A DNA stretch of 64,000 nucleotides from contig NC_003284.9 in NCBI RefSeq assembly GCF_000002985.6, positions 10,478,001-10,542,000 on the forward strand, read 5' to 3'. A model generated the notes under the pieces. That model made no database searches. It was not told the DNA's origin and was given only the letters and a program-made list of their open reading frames with translations. This document shows, piece after piece, positions 46,918 to 59,226 of this stretch (its first letter is position 1; each line of letters opens with the position of its first letter). This stretch comes from Caenorhabditis elegans. Lineage: Eukaryota > Nematoda > Chromadorea > Rhabditida > Rhabditidae. The translations under genes and the position numbers were made by a program.

Positions 46918-49900
46918 ATGTACACAGCAGAGGCGCTTGACCGTAAGTTTTATAGTATTTTTCACAACAAAAAATGGATATTTTTCAGTCATAACATCAC
47001 TTGAGCAAAAGGAATGCGATGACTGCGGCAAAAAAGAAGTCGAATGGGCGTCGGTAAAAAAGGGAACCGTGATTTGCTCCGAATGTTTCTGTTTTCATAG
47101 TTATCTTGGTAAGTTTAAAAAAACTTTAAATTTCTATTAAAACTTCTGAATACTATTCAATAACACCGACTATAAAATCTATAAATTTACACAAATTCTC
47201 CGTTGTTTTCCCAAGACCCCGGTTGTATGAAAATCGATAAATAGTACACTCACAGGCCCGTCAGTGAGCTATCTCCGTCATCTGCGCAAGAGTGCTTGGG
47301 ATGAGGAGCATATTCGTCTTGTTCACGCTCTTAACACGTATGTTTTAGAATAGTTTAAACATAATAATGGAATTATCTATTATTTTTTTCAGATCTAACA
47401 CCAACATGATATGGGAAAGTGCTTTATATGAGGGATCAACAAAGTTTCAGAAACCAATGGCCCAGTGAGTTTTTGCTATTGAATTAAACTGTAAAACAAT
47501 TTTGTAAAACAATTTTGTAGAGACCCATCTCATATCAAAGAACAATTTGTGAAGGAAAAATACGAGAAGCTGACATTCCAACCGAAAAGAGGAAAGGATG
47601 AAGATTTGGAGAATAGTTTGAATCGACAACTCATTGCATGTGCTCGCAGTGATTTTGCTCATGTCACTTTAAGGTGCTTGTGACTTCAAAAACATTATAG
47701 GGACGAAGTTCATAGCAACAACACAAACTTTTAAATTTCAGACTCATCGCTCTCGGAGCTGATGTAAACTATCCTGATCCAGAAACTGGGGACACTGCAC
47801 TTCATGTTGCAGCCCGAGAAGGCAATTCAAATCAAGTAGAACTTCTTTTCCTGTATGGAGCTGACATTATGGCACCAAATAGAGAAGGAATGCTTCCATA
47901 CATTCTTGCTAGAGATGCGGGGCATGTAAGTTTTCTTACTCTCAATATGCTTGTTCAGTTAAGCATTTCAGGGCCAACTTTCACATCGCATTTATGAATT
48001 CTTCTTCTACGTTTTTGATCGCTTCTCATTTTTCATGTGCAATCGAAAAGCAGATCATAAGAACAACCAGGACTTTTTCATTCCTGAAGTCACTGAAAAA
48101 CAATTCCTGACAAAAACTAATGATTCGAGAGCAGCGATCTCAGTTCTCCCGAAAGGTCAATTCTTTGACCTATGTGAAGATGCGTTTGATGAAACAGTTC
48201 GCAGAGAAAATGAAGTCAACTGGAACATGACAAAATGGGCAAAAACTGCCAAAGGGCCAACAAACCTTTTCTTGCCGGTATAGTTTTATGAAACCCATTC
48301 AAGCTATAAATATTTTTATAGCCAACTCCTCAAATGTCAGCTGCTCGCAACCAAAGAAGACAGAAACTTGCCAAATTCACTCCAATTCAGTTCACAATTC
48401 TCCTGATAGACTTAATCAAAGACCAAAAGCGCAGAATCACTGGAGACAATCCAGCACCAGTATCCGAACCACCCAAGAATATGCGAAAGTCAAACGACAC
48501 TCCACTTAGAATTATGAAGTTAGTGGATCTTAGACGTGTGTAATTTAATTTGATCTTACAGAAAAAGCGAATACGCCGATTATGATGAAGTAGCTGGAAT
48601 ATCATGCAGTCCAATTTCGGGAATTGTTCCCAACTCTCAGGCTAATACGTTAGATGAATCGAGCAGCAGAGTGTGGGACGAACTATTGGAAATGAAAGAA
48701 AGACTTTCAAGTACCGAAACTATGGTTGTAACACTTACAAAGCAAAATGAGGAGCTGACAAAGTGAGTTGATATCACAAAAAAACTTTCTTTATGCTATG
48801 TTTCCTTGCAGGCTAGTTCATAGCTTACAAGCCCAAAACATCAATCTCAACTCGGAGCTGATCACATTCAGAGATGACTTGTACAATTTGAAGAGAACAA
48901 ATATGACAAGAAGGATGCCATCTCCATTGGCTATTGTAGAGACTCCAGAAAGAGTTATGCCACCAGTGGGAATTCAACAAGGTTTTTCAAGGAGGTAAAA
49001 CAAAAAACAAATTCAGATATTTTTACAAAATTTTTGAAGTTGACAAGTTCTTTGGAATTTCATTTCCATCTCCTAATATGTAAGACTACAAGTCAGGGAT
49101 GCGCGACATTCGAACGTTTTAAGCAATAAGCAATGTTGACAACTGCTAGTTTTAATAATTGCCGAGCAGCAATTGCCGCGCACCCCTACTACAAATATTT
49201 TTTAATATTTTCATGACTTACATACATTTGGTTGATTAAAATGTTCTACTATTGTTTAATATTCAGAGATAGTGAAGATAGAATCGATGGTGGCGGAGCT
49301 CGGTGGAGGTCAAATTCCAGTGACCGTAGAAACTCAAACGACCACAAACTGGACAAAAAAGTAGAAAGACGTCAGGACTCAATGATGGAAAGCTCGTCTT
49401 CCCTATCACGCTCCTCACAAAACCCATCTTGCCTCAATAGAGAAGGTAGGATTAACCCGCAACGTCTTTCCCTCAGTTCATCCATGTTTTCAGAGGTGAA
49501 AACTCGCGTTATTCAACAAAGTGAAAAAATCACGCGCCACATTAAAACCCTGCTGCAACACGGACATAATGGAAACCTAGACATGAACGCACGCGGCGGT
49601 GCACACGACGTAAGTTTGGACAGCTGAAACGAAGTACGAAAACTTGTCATTTTTGCAGATTGCTTGCGCCATCAATAGTCTTATCACTATTTTGCTCCCG
49701 TACGTGAGACACGAGAAAATCGATACTTTGACGGACGCCGTGGTGGTAAGTAGAAGAACAAATGTTGAACTTCGTGAATTAAGTAGTAGATTAAATCAAT
49801 GTTCAATACATACTGCATTTTTTCTATTAGTCTTGCACCTGAAGGGGCCAATCAAAAAATCATTGTATCGCAGCCTCTGATAGACTTACACAAGCTTTTT

Positions 49901-50161
49901 GCCAGAGGTTTGCTGTCTTGTAGTCTCTATTAATCTTGTGCCCCTACGGTTCAATTAAAAATTAGTCTTGCATGCAAGCCTAATAAGGGAGACACGGTAT
50001 TTATAATCGTGAATATAAATATTTATTGCTTAAATTTCAAATCTAAAATTTAGCTTTTGAATGCAAAATGCAATAGCCCAGTGTTGATGCCAATGGATAT
50101 TGTCGACGCAGCACAAACCATTGCTGAAAAACTTCGCCTGATTATCATGGAATTTTGTTGA
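46918..50161 (+). CDS. git-1: GIT-1, PIX-binding ArfGAP-fold scaffold
   Basis: A multi-exon gene beginning MYTAEALDL and ending LRLIIMEFC. Domains in order: ArfGAP zinc finger (CDDC-X16-CSEC), ankyrin-type repeats (GDTALHVAAREGNSNQVELL, 47744-47925), a Spa2-homology repeat (NQRRQKLAKFTPIQFTILLI), a coiled coil (ETMVVTLTKQNEELTKLVHS), and a C-terminal helical paxillin/FAT-like domain. This is the GIT family layout. GIT proteins form large complexes with PIX exchange factors and act with PAK; in worms GIT-1 acts with PIX-1 and PAK-1. Unusually, the arginine finger found in GIT ArfGAP domains (HRSLG) is replaced: the worm reads FHSYLGPS, with Ser at the catalytic position. A MITE-like element lies in its last intron. 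Confidence 0.93.
49094..49190. repeat. MITE-like fragment in a git-1 intron
   Basis: GGGATGCGCGACA near the left end and GCCGCGCACCCC near the right end are imperfect inverted copies. The right end resembles the terminus of the 57579-57984 element (GGCCGCGCACCAC). Confidence 0.5.
49811..50000. repeat. copy of the 'tattagtcttgca' MITE family in a git-1 intron
   Basis: The left end reads TTTTTCTATTAGTCTTGCA and the right end AAGGGAGACACGGTAT, inverted relatives of the ends of the 62630-63080 element. It occupies most of the last git-1 intron. Confidence 0.6.
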
Positions 50162-51445
50162 TTTCTCTTCATCCTAGAATGCTTTTTCTTTATTATATAT
50201 ATTATATATCTTAATTATAATTACCTGTTTTGTTAATTATTCAGTTGGTTTTTTTCTTGCTCAATTTTTATACATTGTTTAAGCAATAAGTGTAATTTAA
50301 AAGTGTCTTATTTATTAGCATTTAAATGTCGATTACCATTTGATTTTTTTTCTCATTGTTGGCATATTTCATGACTTTTCGCTCTCATTGCTTCACCAAA
50401 AATTTTCGTCTCGTCTTGAACAAAAACTGAAACATAATAAACTTAATGAAAAACATGCCTTATATAAATTTTAGTTTTAGAGAAGTCACCTAGTGCAAAG
50501 TGAAGTGAAAGGTTCGGAACGTGTGAAAAATTATGTACAAGGTTTAAGAAGGTTTTAATTTCATCAGTTTTTTTTTGGCATGATAGGGGAACAAGTTCAA
50601 AGTAGAAAAATCTAAGTATTATCCACCTTTTAATTGTGGTCAAACAAATACATTTGAATCAAAAATTACTCACAATGAATCTAAAGACAAAATTTATATG
50701 TGTAGACAAGTAAAAACTATGTACTTACCATTTGGTTAAATTTAAGGCTCTTTGAAAAACATTAATAAACCGCTAAGGTCTCTACGTTCGAAAACACTGA
50801 CTAAATCTTATCCCAATATATGCGAATAGGGAACTACTATTCTAATCTTAAATAATTTCAAATTAATATTTCACCTAGATAGGTTACACTACTGGTTTCG
50901 TAAATTTGAAGCACAATAAAAGAAGAACAAAGTTTTGCACGGTGGCCTTTTCGTCGTTTTATCTTTAATATTACTTCACAGATTACCTCTCAGCAACTGG
51001 CAAATACATTCTTCTGTGACTGAAAAAAAGCCGCTGCCATCTCCACAGAATCATCTTTTCTTTTCAATTTCATTTTTCGAGCGACTGATAAGGAAGGTGC
51101 GATAGTGTCGGTTTAGGGGTGTTAAGGGAATTGGCAAGTGAATGAGCACTGAGCAAAGCAATTAAAAGTTTAGCGACAACGACCTGGAGAGGTGTGCGAT
51201 CCCACAGTTTAGCGGAGAGACAGATCAAACTATTTGATGGAAGCGAGGGTAACGCCAAAAAAGTCATAAAGGTGAATATGCAAAGAAGGAAAAGCGGCTG
51301 ATAAGAAACAGAGCGCTGTTGAAACTCATTTGCGTTTCCCCTTTTTTGTTTGCTGCGATTTGTCTTGTCCCTCACACCCTCATCATCAACTGGTACACGA
51401 CCGCATTTTCTGCCATTTCATTTTTCTCCAGTATTTGTAAAAAGA
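50162..51445. other. intergenic between git-1 and the transporter gene
   Basis: AT-rich. An ORF at 51070-51375 (minus) overlaps the likely promoter of the transporter and has no recognisable product. No other feature seen. Confidence 0.45.
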
Positions 51446-54253
51446 ATGACCATTGAGAGAGCTACTCGTCAAAATGTTCGAAGAGGACGACCACCAGGTA
51501 CACGAAGAGCAGTTGTTTTTGATGACACACCACAACCGTCAGAATGGAGGAATATTTGGGTGGCAATATGTGGATTCTATATCCTATTTGCAGAAACAGG
51601 TGTTAGGCAGGTGAGGACTTACATCTTGAAGAAAAGAAAAATTGGGGAAAAAAAATATCACGGATATCGAATTAGTTTTGTTTAAAATCACGTTAGTTCT
51701 TTTGATCTATGATAAATGCACTTCGATAGGACTATCGTTTCAGAAAAAAAGTATGTTACCCCGATTCTTTCGAAAGAATATATTATTTTTAGCTGTGAAC
51801 TTTCAAACATTGATAAAGATGAATTTAACTGAAACAAATATCAGTGCATATTGGCGCGTTTCCCAAAAATGTTATTCGTTTTGTTTTCAAAGATGTGAAC
51901 CAGATTTATCATGTTCATCATTTCAAGGGTTAGAATTTTAATTTATGAAACTTATTTTAAAAAAACAGTGCTAGAATAAATATTCAATAATCGGAAAAAA
52001 TCAACATTGTGTTAATGAAAAAAAATCTGAAACCCCTGCATACATGAATGCTTATATTTATGGATTCACAGTGGATCCATTTTTTTCACATATTTACGCA
52101 ATATCATGAAAAATGCACTTATGCTTGCTGAAAATGCTTTCAACTAATGACCAACTAATTTCAACTTATGAAGTGATCCAAAAAAAGTATTTGATTTTGT
52201 TTAAGAAATTATTCTATTTTTTTGATTTGAGGTATTTATGTATTAGGATCTCACATTAAAATAATAATTTATTCATTGTTCATTTATATCTTTATAAAAC
52301 CCAAAAAGTATTGTCTTCTTCAGACTCAGAAATAGTGTTTTCCTCAAAATTCAAAACTAATACTCACGTTTACAATTAAAAAATTACTTTTGAAGATGTT
52401 TTTTTTCAATACACATGTACCTAATTAAATTCATAAATGAGAGTGAAAACAATATAAACATTTATCAAAAAACTTATCTGCTTTCAGGTTATGAACGGAT
52501 TTGTCGAGCCTGTCATAAAAACGTATAATTGTACAAAAGACCAAGCCGATACTGCGGTTTTAGTTGTTCCCATGGCTTCCAGTCTTATATTGGGTTTGTA
52601 TAATTCAGTGAAAGGAAAGCTGATTAACTTCATTTTCAGGACCATTCTGCTCAATATTTTATCAACGATCAGGAGCTAGAATCAGTATTATTGCTGGCTC
52701 TTTTTTGACTGGTGGCAGTTTCGTCGTTGGTCCATTTTGTAAAAACATTTATCTTTTAATGCTTGCAACATTTGGAATGGGTAAAAGCTTTGGAGAAAAA
52801 AAAAAGATATTCTAATGTTCAATTGTTTAGGAATTGGGTGTGGGTTGATGAGAAATTCGATTATTTCCATTCAATGTGAATATTTCAAAAAAAAGCGAAA
52901 CACTGTTATGGCTGCCATCTCAATCGGTCCAGGACTGGGAATATTCATTCTTCCTAGAACATTGAAGTTTATAATGGTTAAGGTACAGTCTAGACAATAT
53001 TATAACAAAGTATAACATTTTTTGCAGTATAACAGCTGGGGTCCAGCCTGGTGGTTTTTATCCCTTTTCTACATTGTATCTGCAATTATGGGTCTCTTTA
53101 TCACCAAGCCGCCATCAGAACAAACAAGCACTTTTTCATTTGGATCTGCTTTTAAAGTACACTTTCTTCAGTTTTTTAATTAATTTAATAATGCTACGTT
53201 TTTTTAGGTATGCAAGAAATTAGAGTTCGACTTGCACTTAATTGCATGCTTCTTCGCATCATCAGTGATGTTCATTTACATTGCCAACATTTTGATATTG
53301 ATGGAGTCAGAAAATATAGAAGAGTAAGTTATTATTTTCAACTGTATAATACATAAAAACCTGACTTTCAGTAAGGAAATTCTCTATGGATATCAGGGAT
53401 TGACCAGTATAGCTGGAAAGTTTGTTCTAACATTTGTAATGAGCTTGAATAAAGTAAGTTGAGTTTGATTTCAAATTGTAAGTAATTCAGTAGTTTTTAT
53501 TTCAAAAATGTGATATACCGTATTTTCTCTATCAGTCTTGCATCTCTACGTACCAAGCCAATATCGTTTTTGCATGAGGAACTATGAGATTTAAAAAATA
53601 GTTCGCTCTTTTTTTTTTCGATCATTCCATTTTCTAGACGCAGAGCTATAAGTCACATACATCTTATTTTACCATTTTTTTCTAGGTACACAATGGAATA
53701 ATTATGATTTTGAGTTACGTGATAGCTCAGTTATCACTTTCTGCTGCAGCTTTCTGCTACAAATTCTGGCAATTTAGACTTCAAAATGCTTTTGCTGGCA
53801 TTGGAATTGGTAACTAACAACGTTTTTTGTACTTCCATATAAAATTTCATTTCAGGACTCTACCAAGCTTGTTTAGCACCGTTTTTGGTGGCTCTCGTTG
53901 GACCTTCTCAACTTGCATATGCACTTGGCTTTACCAATTTGATCAACGGAGTATCTATTATTTCCGGCGTGTGGATTTCAGGTTTGCCGCCATCAATTTT
54001 ATTATCCAAGTTTTCAAATCTAATCGGTCACAATTTTTCAGGATTTGCAAGCAAAGGAACAACTGGTGACCACGCAAGAAGTGCATTTTTCGTTTCTATT
54101 TGGCTTGGGCTTGCAGCGATAGTCATGTCAATTGCCACGTCATCTGTTCTTATGGCTAGGGAAAAACACAAGAGAAAGCCATCGATGAAACAAATGAAGC
54201 ATTCATCAGAGTTAAATGCCCTAACCAACATCACTTCTGTGGAAAATTCATAA
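51446..54253 (+). CDS. major facilitator (monocarboxylate-transporter-like) protein
   Basis: ATG 51446 lies 14 nt after a TTTTTCTCCAG acceptor. Exon 1 ends at 51610, an 877 nt intron follows, and about eight further exons reach a stop at 54251-54253. The cytosolic N-terminus is basic (TRQNVRRGRPPGTRR). The first span reads IWVAICGFYILFAETGVRQ, the next exon continues VMNGFVEPVIKTYNCTKDQA, and a later loop reads YFKKKRNTVMAAISIGPGLG, as in SLC16-type carriers after transmembrane segment 4. Spans in two halves are separated by a loop with ITKPPSEQTST. The C-terminal tail is cytosolic and basic. The family carries small monocarboxylates or related organic anions across plasma membranes; the substrate cannot be read from sequence. 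A solitary MITE end lies in the intron near 53513. Confidence 0.8.
53513..53550. repeat. solo end of the 62630-63080 MITE family
   Basis: TACCGTATTTTCTCTATCAG followed by TCTTGCATC matches the left terminus of the 62630-63080 element but no matching right end is visible nearby. Confidence 0.5.
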
Positions 54254-55784
54254 GTACATATAATTCACTTTGCCTTCTGTGCGAGTTGCTTATCTCTATT
54301 AATATTCCAGATTAAAACGTCACAAGCAACCGTATCGTATCAAGTCACTCTTATCAATCGATGATGTGAGAAAATGCGTTCAAAGTTGAAAAGTCAACGC
54401 TAAAATAGTTGTTAGAGAAGAAAATGACTATTTGTGTTTCGGTATTGGTTTTTGTCTCTTCGACTCTATTACTATGGTTCTTTTCTTATTGACGCAATAT
54501 TCTCTTTCGTCTATTTCCTGATAATGTTGAAATTATAAGCATTTATTGTATTGTACAAAGTTGTAAAACAAACCTGTGATATGTGCTGGGGAAAAAGGAA
54601 TTATAGGTCCCGGAAGTGTCAAGAAGCATGAGTTAAATACTTGCAGAAGTCACAAAAACAAAATATAGTCGTCATGTGTTTTGTTATCAACAATGAGTTA
54701 ATAAGACAAAGACAATGATGACAATGTCCACTCAAACTACACATCTCGTTACCTTTCTTGAGCACTTGTCTCTTTTCTCCCGCACAATTATCGATGTTTT
54801 GTCTTATTGATTCATATATTTGTCTGGTATCGCTGGTACTAGTAGCAAACCAATTGATAAGTCATAATCATGCCTGTCCCTTTTTATTCTTTATTTTTCT
54901 GTCTTTTTTAGATTGAATTGAATTTTTTTTTCTTATAACGATAGAAGTGTCTTTCTTTTTACCAGTTTTTACGCATTTATTATTAATTTTGTGTTTTTTG
55001 ATCTCAAGTGGTATGCAGCCAGAATAAAATTATTGATCCATCTGTCTGGAATGGAAGGCGCAATATGATAAAGAACAATCCTAGTTACATGGAAAGTTCC
55101 ACAAACTATAAAGTATTTTTGAATTCAACAATTATTTGTATTGAATAGATGTATTGAATAAGGAAACAAGTAAATAAGATTAGTTATAACGTTTCTCTAA
55201 TTGCTTTGAACTTTTTGTTTTCAAAATGTCTAATCAAGAATTACATTGTAGCTCAGGAATGGGCTTCTTTTCAATTCCTGTAATTTGCTGATTAGCCGAT
55301 TTTCCGGAAAACAATTACCGAAAAATTTCATTACAATACGAAAATAAAAGAAAATAGAGAACACTTTTAGTGTTGTTCTTAAATATACCAATTGAAGAAC
55401 GATCTGACATGTAATCCTGACAGCGAGACTATAGTAAATATAAAGCTTAAAACGGCAAGTTCATTGATTCGTAAAAATATGCGTCAAATAACGTTTTGTA
55501 TTAAACAACATTTTATGCTCAACTTTAGTCCAAATTCGTTATTCTTAAAATTAAAAAACTTACATCACAAGATTCAATTTGGGTTTGATTCAGCGTGGGC
55601 ATGATCGGCATGTGAAACTGAACTATTTAATAATACTTACCGTGGTTACGCGATAAAGAGTCTGTACTCTTAACAAAAATTTGAGTTTGATTGAATTTGA
55701 TATTTGATAAGCTTGTAGCGACTCTTCACCTTTTCCGCCCGCTACTCGCAAATAATGCATTTTTTCCAGGTAAACTCGTTCAAA
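54254..55784. other. intergenic between transporter and longin/HPS1-like gene
   Basis: AT-rich with many homopolymer runs. A 70-codon ORF at 55392-55604 has no motif. No RNA gene or repeat clearly supported. Confidence 0.45.
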
Positions 55785-58700
55785 ATGTTTGGTTATGTTG
55801 TTGTTAATGAACAAAATTCAATTGTTTTTCTTGATGGGAATGAAGAATTCAAGGTATGTGGAAAATTTAAACTGATCATGTTTGAATAAAACGCACTTCA
55901 GACTATTTTTCAAAGCTTAATTCAATCTGAAATTACAAGCAGAAAATCTGACCTAGATTCTGCATCAAGTGGAGTTGGAAGTTCTACGTGTACAGAAGGT
56001 GAGTGGATAGCATTCAATTGTCAGTGCCAATATGATTTTTCAGAACAAGAATCATCGTTAGATCACTTCAAGAAGCCTAATGTTGTATTTAATTCATCTG
56101 AAATTTCACATATTCTTCTCCCCTTAATACTTCTGTACAGGTCGACGAGTGAAAAAACAAAAGATCCCATCACTGAGATGTCTTCACAATTTGGAACAAT
56201 ATCAATTTCAAAGTTTTATCACAATTATCTAGTGTTGGTGTTTGCCAATGAGTGAGTTTTCAAAAAATATTTACTCTCAAATGTTAACATTTCAGCGATC
56301 GCAAGCGAATCGAAGTCTCTCAAACAATCGAACATACAATAGCGACGTTATTTGGTCCATTAATTGCTTTTTGTCACACTGATCTCACGACCGTAAAGAA
56401 ACCGAAAGAGCATCTTGCCTGTGCATTGACGCGAAAATTGTCATACAGCCCAAAATGTTAGTTTTGATTATGGTTTACACTACTAGTAGTTTATTGTGTA
56501 TCAACAAAACTGAATACGCTTGTTTTGTAATTTTCTGCACTAGAAAGACGTTGGTAGCAGAATAAAGTTCAAATGTCGTTGGTCACAAAGAAAAACTAAC
56601 TATTTTAAGGATTTGGTTTAGTACTTATTCGCTTTTTGCGTTAATAACGGGTTTTCTGTTTCAGCATTCATTGATATCCGACGAAAATTATTTTACTTCG
56701 ACAAAATAGCCAAGTTGAAGGATACGTTTCATAAAATTTCTTCTCAATTGAACGTGTTTGTTGACAACAATAGGTAATTTTTTCTTGTGTTTATTGAATA
56801 AAAAAAACAATGTTTTTCAGATGTCTGTTACTTTCTAAGGGTGACATCATTGCTACTTACAACTCTGTTGAAGGTAACGATGACGTTTTGAAAGGGCTCA
56901 ACACAAACGATCTACTAAACATTGTATCAAACACGTCGAAATGTGATGCAAACACTAAGATTGAGCAGGTTTGCATAGTTTGTACACTTTCCTTTATAAC
57001 ACGTTCTCTGATTCAGTTTTGGCTTCGATCAACGACAGGCCTAATTCCATATTATGTCAATGTTATCAGTGCGACAGTTTTCAAAAACATGACATTAGTC
57101 TGTCTCGTGGAATCGTCAGAAAACACATTGATCAGATACTTATATTTGTTCTCAAAACAGTTGGATCAGCTCAGAATAAGTCAAGATCTGAATAGGTTTG
57201 TTCAGAATAAAAACGTGTGAAAGCTGAGAAAATATATTTTTAGAGATTTGAAAGAAGTCCGCAAAACAATTAATGATATTCACATACTACTTCTCAGTAG
57301 AAAACCGCTTCCCGACACATACTGTGCTGCATTCATGAGAAATCCATTAAGGGCATCTTCGTTTTTCAAGGTATGTTGATTTGGAAATAGAAAAGGTCAA
57401 AATAGATAACACAGTGTAGTTGGCATTATCTCATTGAATGAATTTGTTTCTCAACAACATCATGCACCTTGATTCGTAGGTAATTGCGTGAACTGTTGCA
57501 GAATAGTTCTAAACAAGCACAATCAACAATAACAACTTTAATTTTAAAAACTGTATTTGTTATGTATAATTTAGCAAAGGGGTGGCTTTTGCCGACCTGC
57601 AATTGTACAAAATGAGACGGTTGGGCATGTTCCCCCAATATTTTTCTATAATATTTAATGATACAACATAGAAAAATATTTGCTTTATTTTAAAATAAAT
57701 GTAATTTTAGTTGAGGAAATTGGAAAAATATTCAAAAATAGTCTGAATGTTGAAAATTGCTGGTGAAAATTGCCGAAAAATTGACTGCAATTTTCACCGG
57801 AAATTTTCAACATTTCGACAATTTTTGAACACTTTCTCGGTTGTTCCAAGTCAAAGAAAAATCATTTTCAAATAAAGCAAATATATTTTTATATTGTTTT
57901 ATTGAGTTTTAATGGAATTATCGGCGGAACATGCCCAACCGTCTTATTTTATAGAATTGCCGGTCGGCAATGGCCGCGCACCACTGATCTAGCATTTCTT
58001 CAAACAGAAACAAGTTCCACGTTAAAACAGTGATTGGCGAAATATTGTGGTACAATAGTGTTTTAACAAAATTAATTTTATTTTGAAAACTATAGGCTTT
58101 GAAATCACTGCTGAATTAATCGAGTTGCAAGGTTTCATCTTTTCCCGTAGATGTGCAAAAAGAAAGCTTTCATTAACCATTTTTAGTCTATATGGAATCA
58201 AATCGAGACGGAGGTACTTCAAATCAACAGGCACTCAGCAACACCAACTCAGAAACCTAGATCGGAATCAAGATTTTCAATAAGTTCTTGGAGAAGTGCC
58301 CTTTCGACAATGTCACTTAGTTCGTCGGTGTTTACCAGAATAACCATGGACGACAAGGTAAATTTATTGTGGATTAGGTTCAGTTTCAAAACTTTTATTC
58401 AGACGATGACTCAAAAAATGGATATTCTACTTTCCTACGGAAAAAAGCAAATTAATTCATTGATACAAGAGCTGTGTTCTATAAGTATTGCTAATGCGAA
58501 ACTATCTACACTCCCTCTATTCAATCAGTGCTTGGAAAAAACTGTAAAACCGAACTCAGTCAAAGCCGTTGATTCTTTAGGAATAGGTAATTCAATTTTT
58601 CCAACAACCTCCACACACTTTCAAAACATTTCCAGGTTCAAAAGAACAAGAGGATAAATTAGAAAAGTTTTTGAAACCATCAGAGTTTTTCTTAGAAATG

Positions 58701-59114
58701 TATGCTTATCGAATACAGTTTGACGATTTGAAACAAGAAATTACATACATCTCAGGTAACTTTAAAATAAAACTTTAAATTAACAACCTTTATCAAAATT
58801 GGTCCTTTTTAGATGAATACAAAGAAAATGTAAACTGGATTCGACAGCTAAAAAGTGCAAATCGATTCAGTTGTGATTATCTTCGGAACTCTGGAGAAAA
58901 GTTTATGATATTTCATGTGAGTCCATTATCAAACTATGCATTTTATCTCAAACACCAAACTTTTCAGTTCAATCTACCAAATTTGAATCAGAAATCTACC
59001 GAATGTCGTTCAAATATCAGAATGACAGCTGTTTTCCCAGAATATATGAATAAAAATCTCGCCGAAAAGCAAACGAATAAGTTGTTGGAATGCGTGTTAA
59101 AACAGTTAAAATAA
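55785..59114 (+). CDS. longin-like protein, possible HPS1 family member
   Basis: ATG 55785 is 16 nt after a TTTTTCCAG acceptor. Exons run to TAA 59112-59114, with a large intron (57370-58186) that contains a MITE. The N-terminus MFGYVVVNEQNSIVFLDG, followed by alternating strands and an acidic linker, then ISKFYHNYLVLVFAN, looks like a longin-type fold. A middle segment (MTLVCLVESSENTLIRYLYL) repeats the pattern, as in the tandem longin domains of the Mon1/CCZ1/HPS1 families. The C-terminal third is helical (FLKPSEFFLEMYAYRIQFDD). HPS1, with HPS4, forms a Rab-activating complex for lysosome-related organelles. The HPS1 call is tentative and rests on overall pattern; a lineage-specific relative is equally possible. 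It ends 112 bp from the convergent kinase gene. Confidence 0.55.
57579..57984. mobile_element. 406 bp MITE with long imperfect inverted repeats
   Basis: GACGGTTGGGCATGTTCC at 57616-57633 has its exact reverse complement at 57926-57943. Outer ends pair (GCCGACCTGCAATT with AATTGCCGGTCGGC) and inner parts pair (AATATTTGCTTTATTT with AAATAAAGCAAATAT), so nearly the whole element can fold into one hairpin. It lies in an intron of the longin/HPS1-like gene. Confidence 0.75.
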
Positions 59115-59226
59115 ATAATTTATATTTACAAGTATATTTGTTTTTATTGCTCAAAATTATGACATATTGATGATCATACTGATGGATTGAGATATGTTTG
59201 ATTATCAAATAATACGAGAGCTCTTT

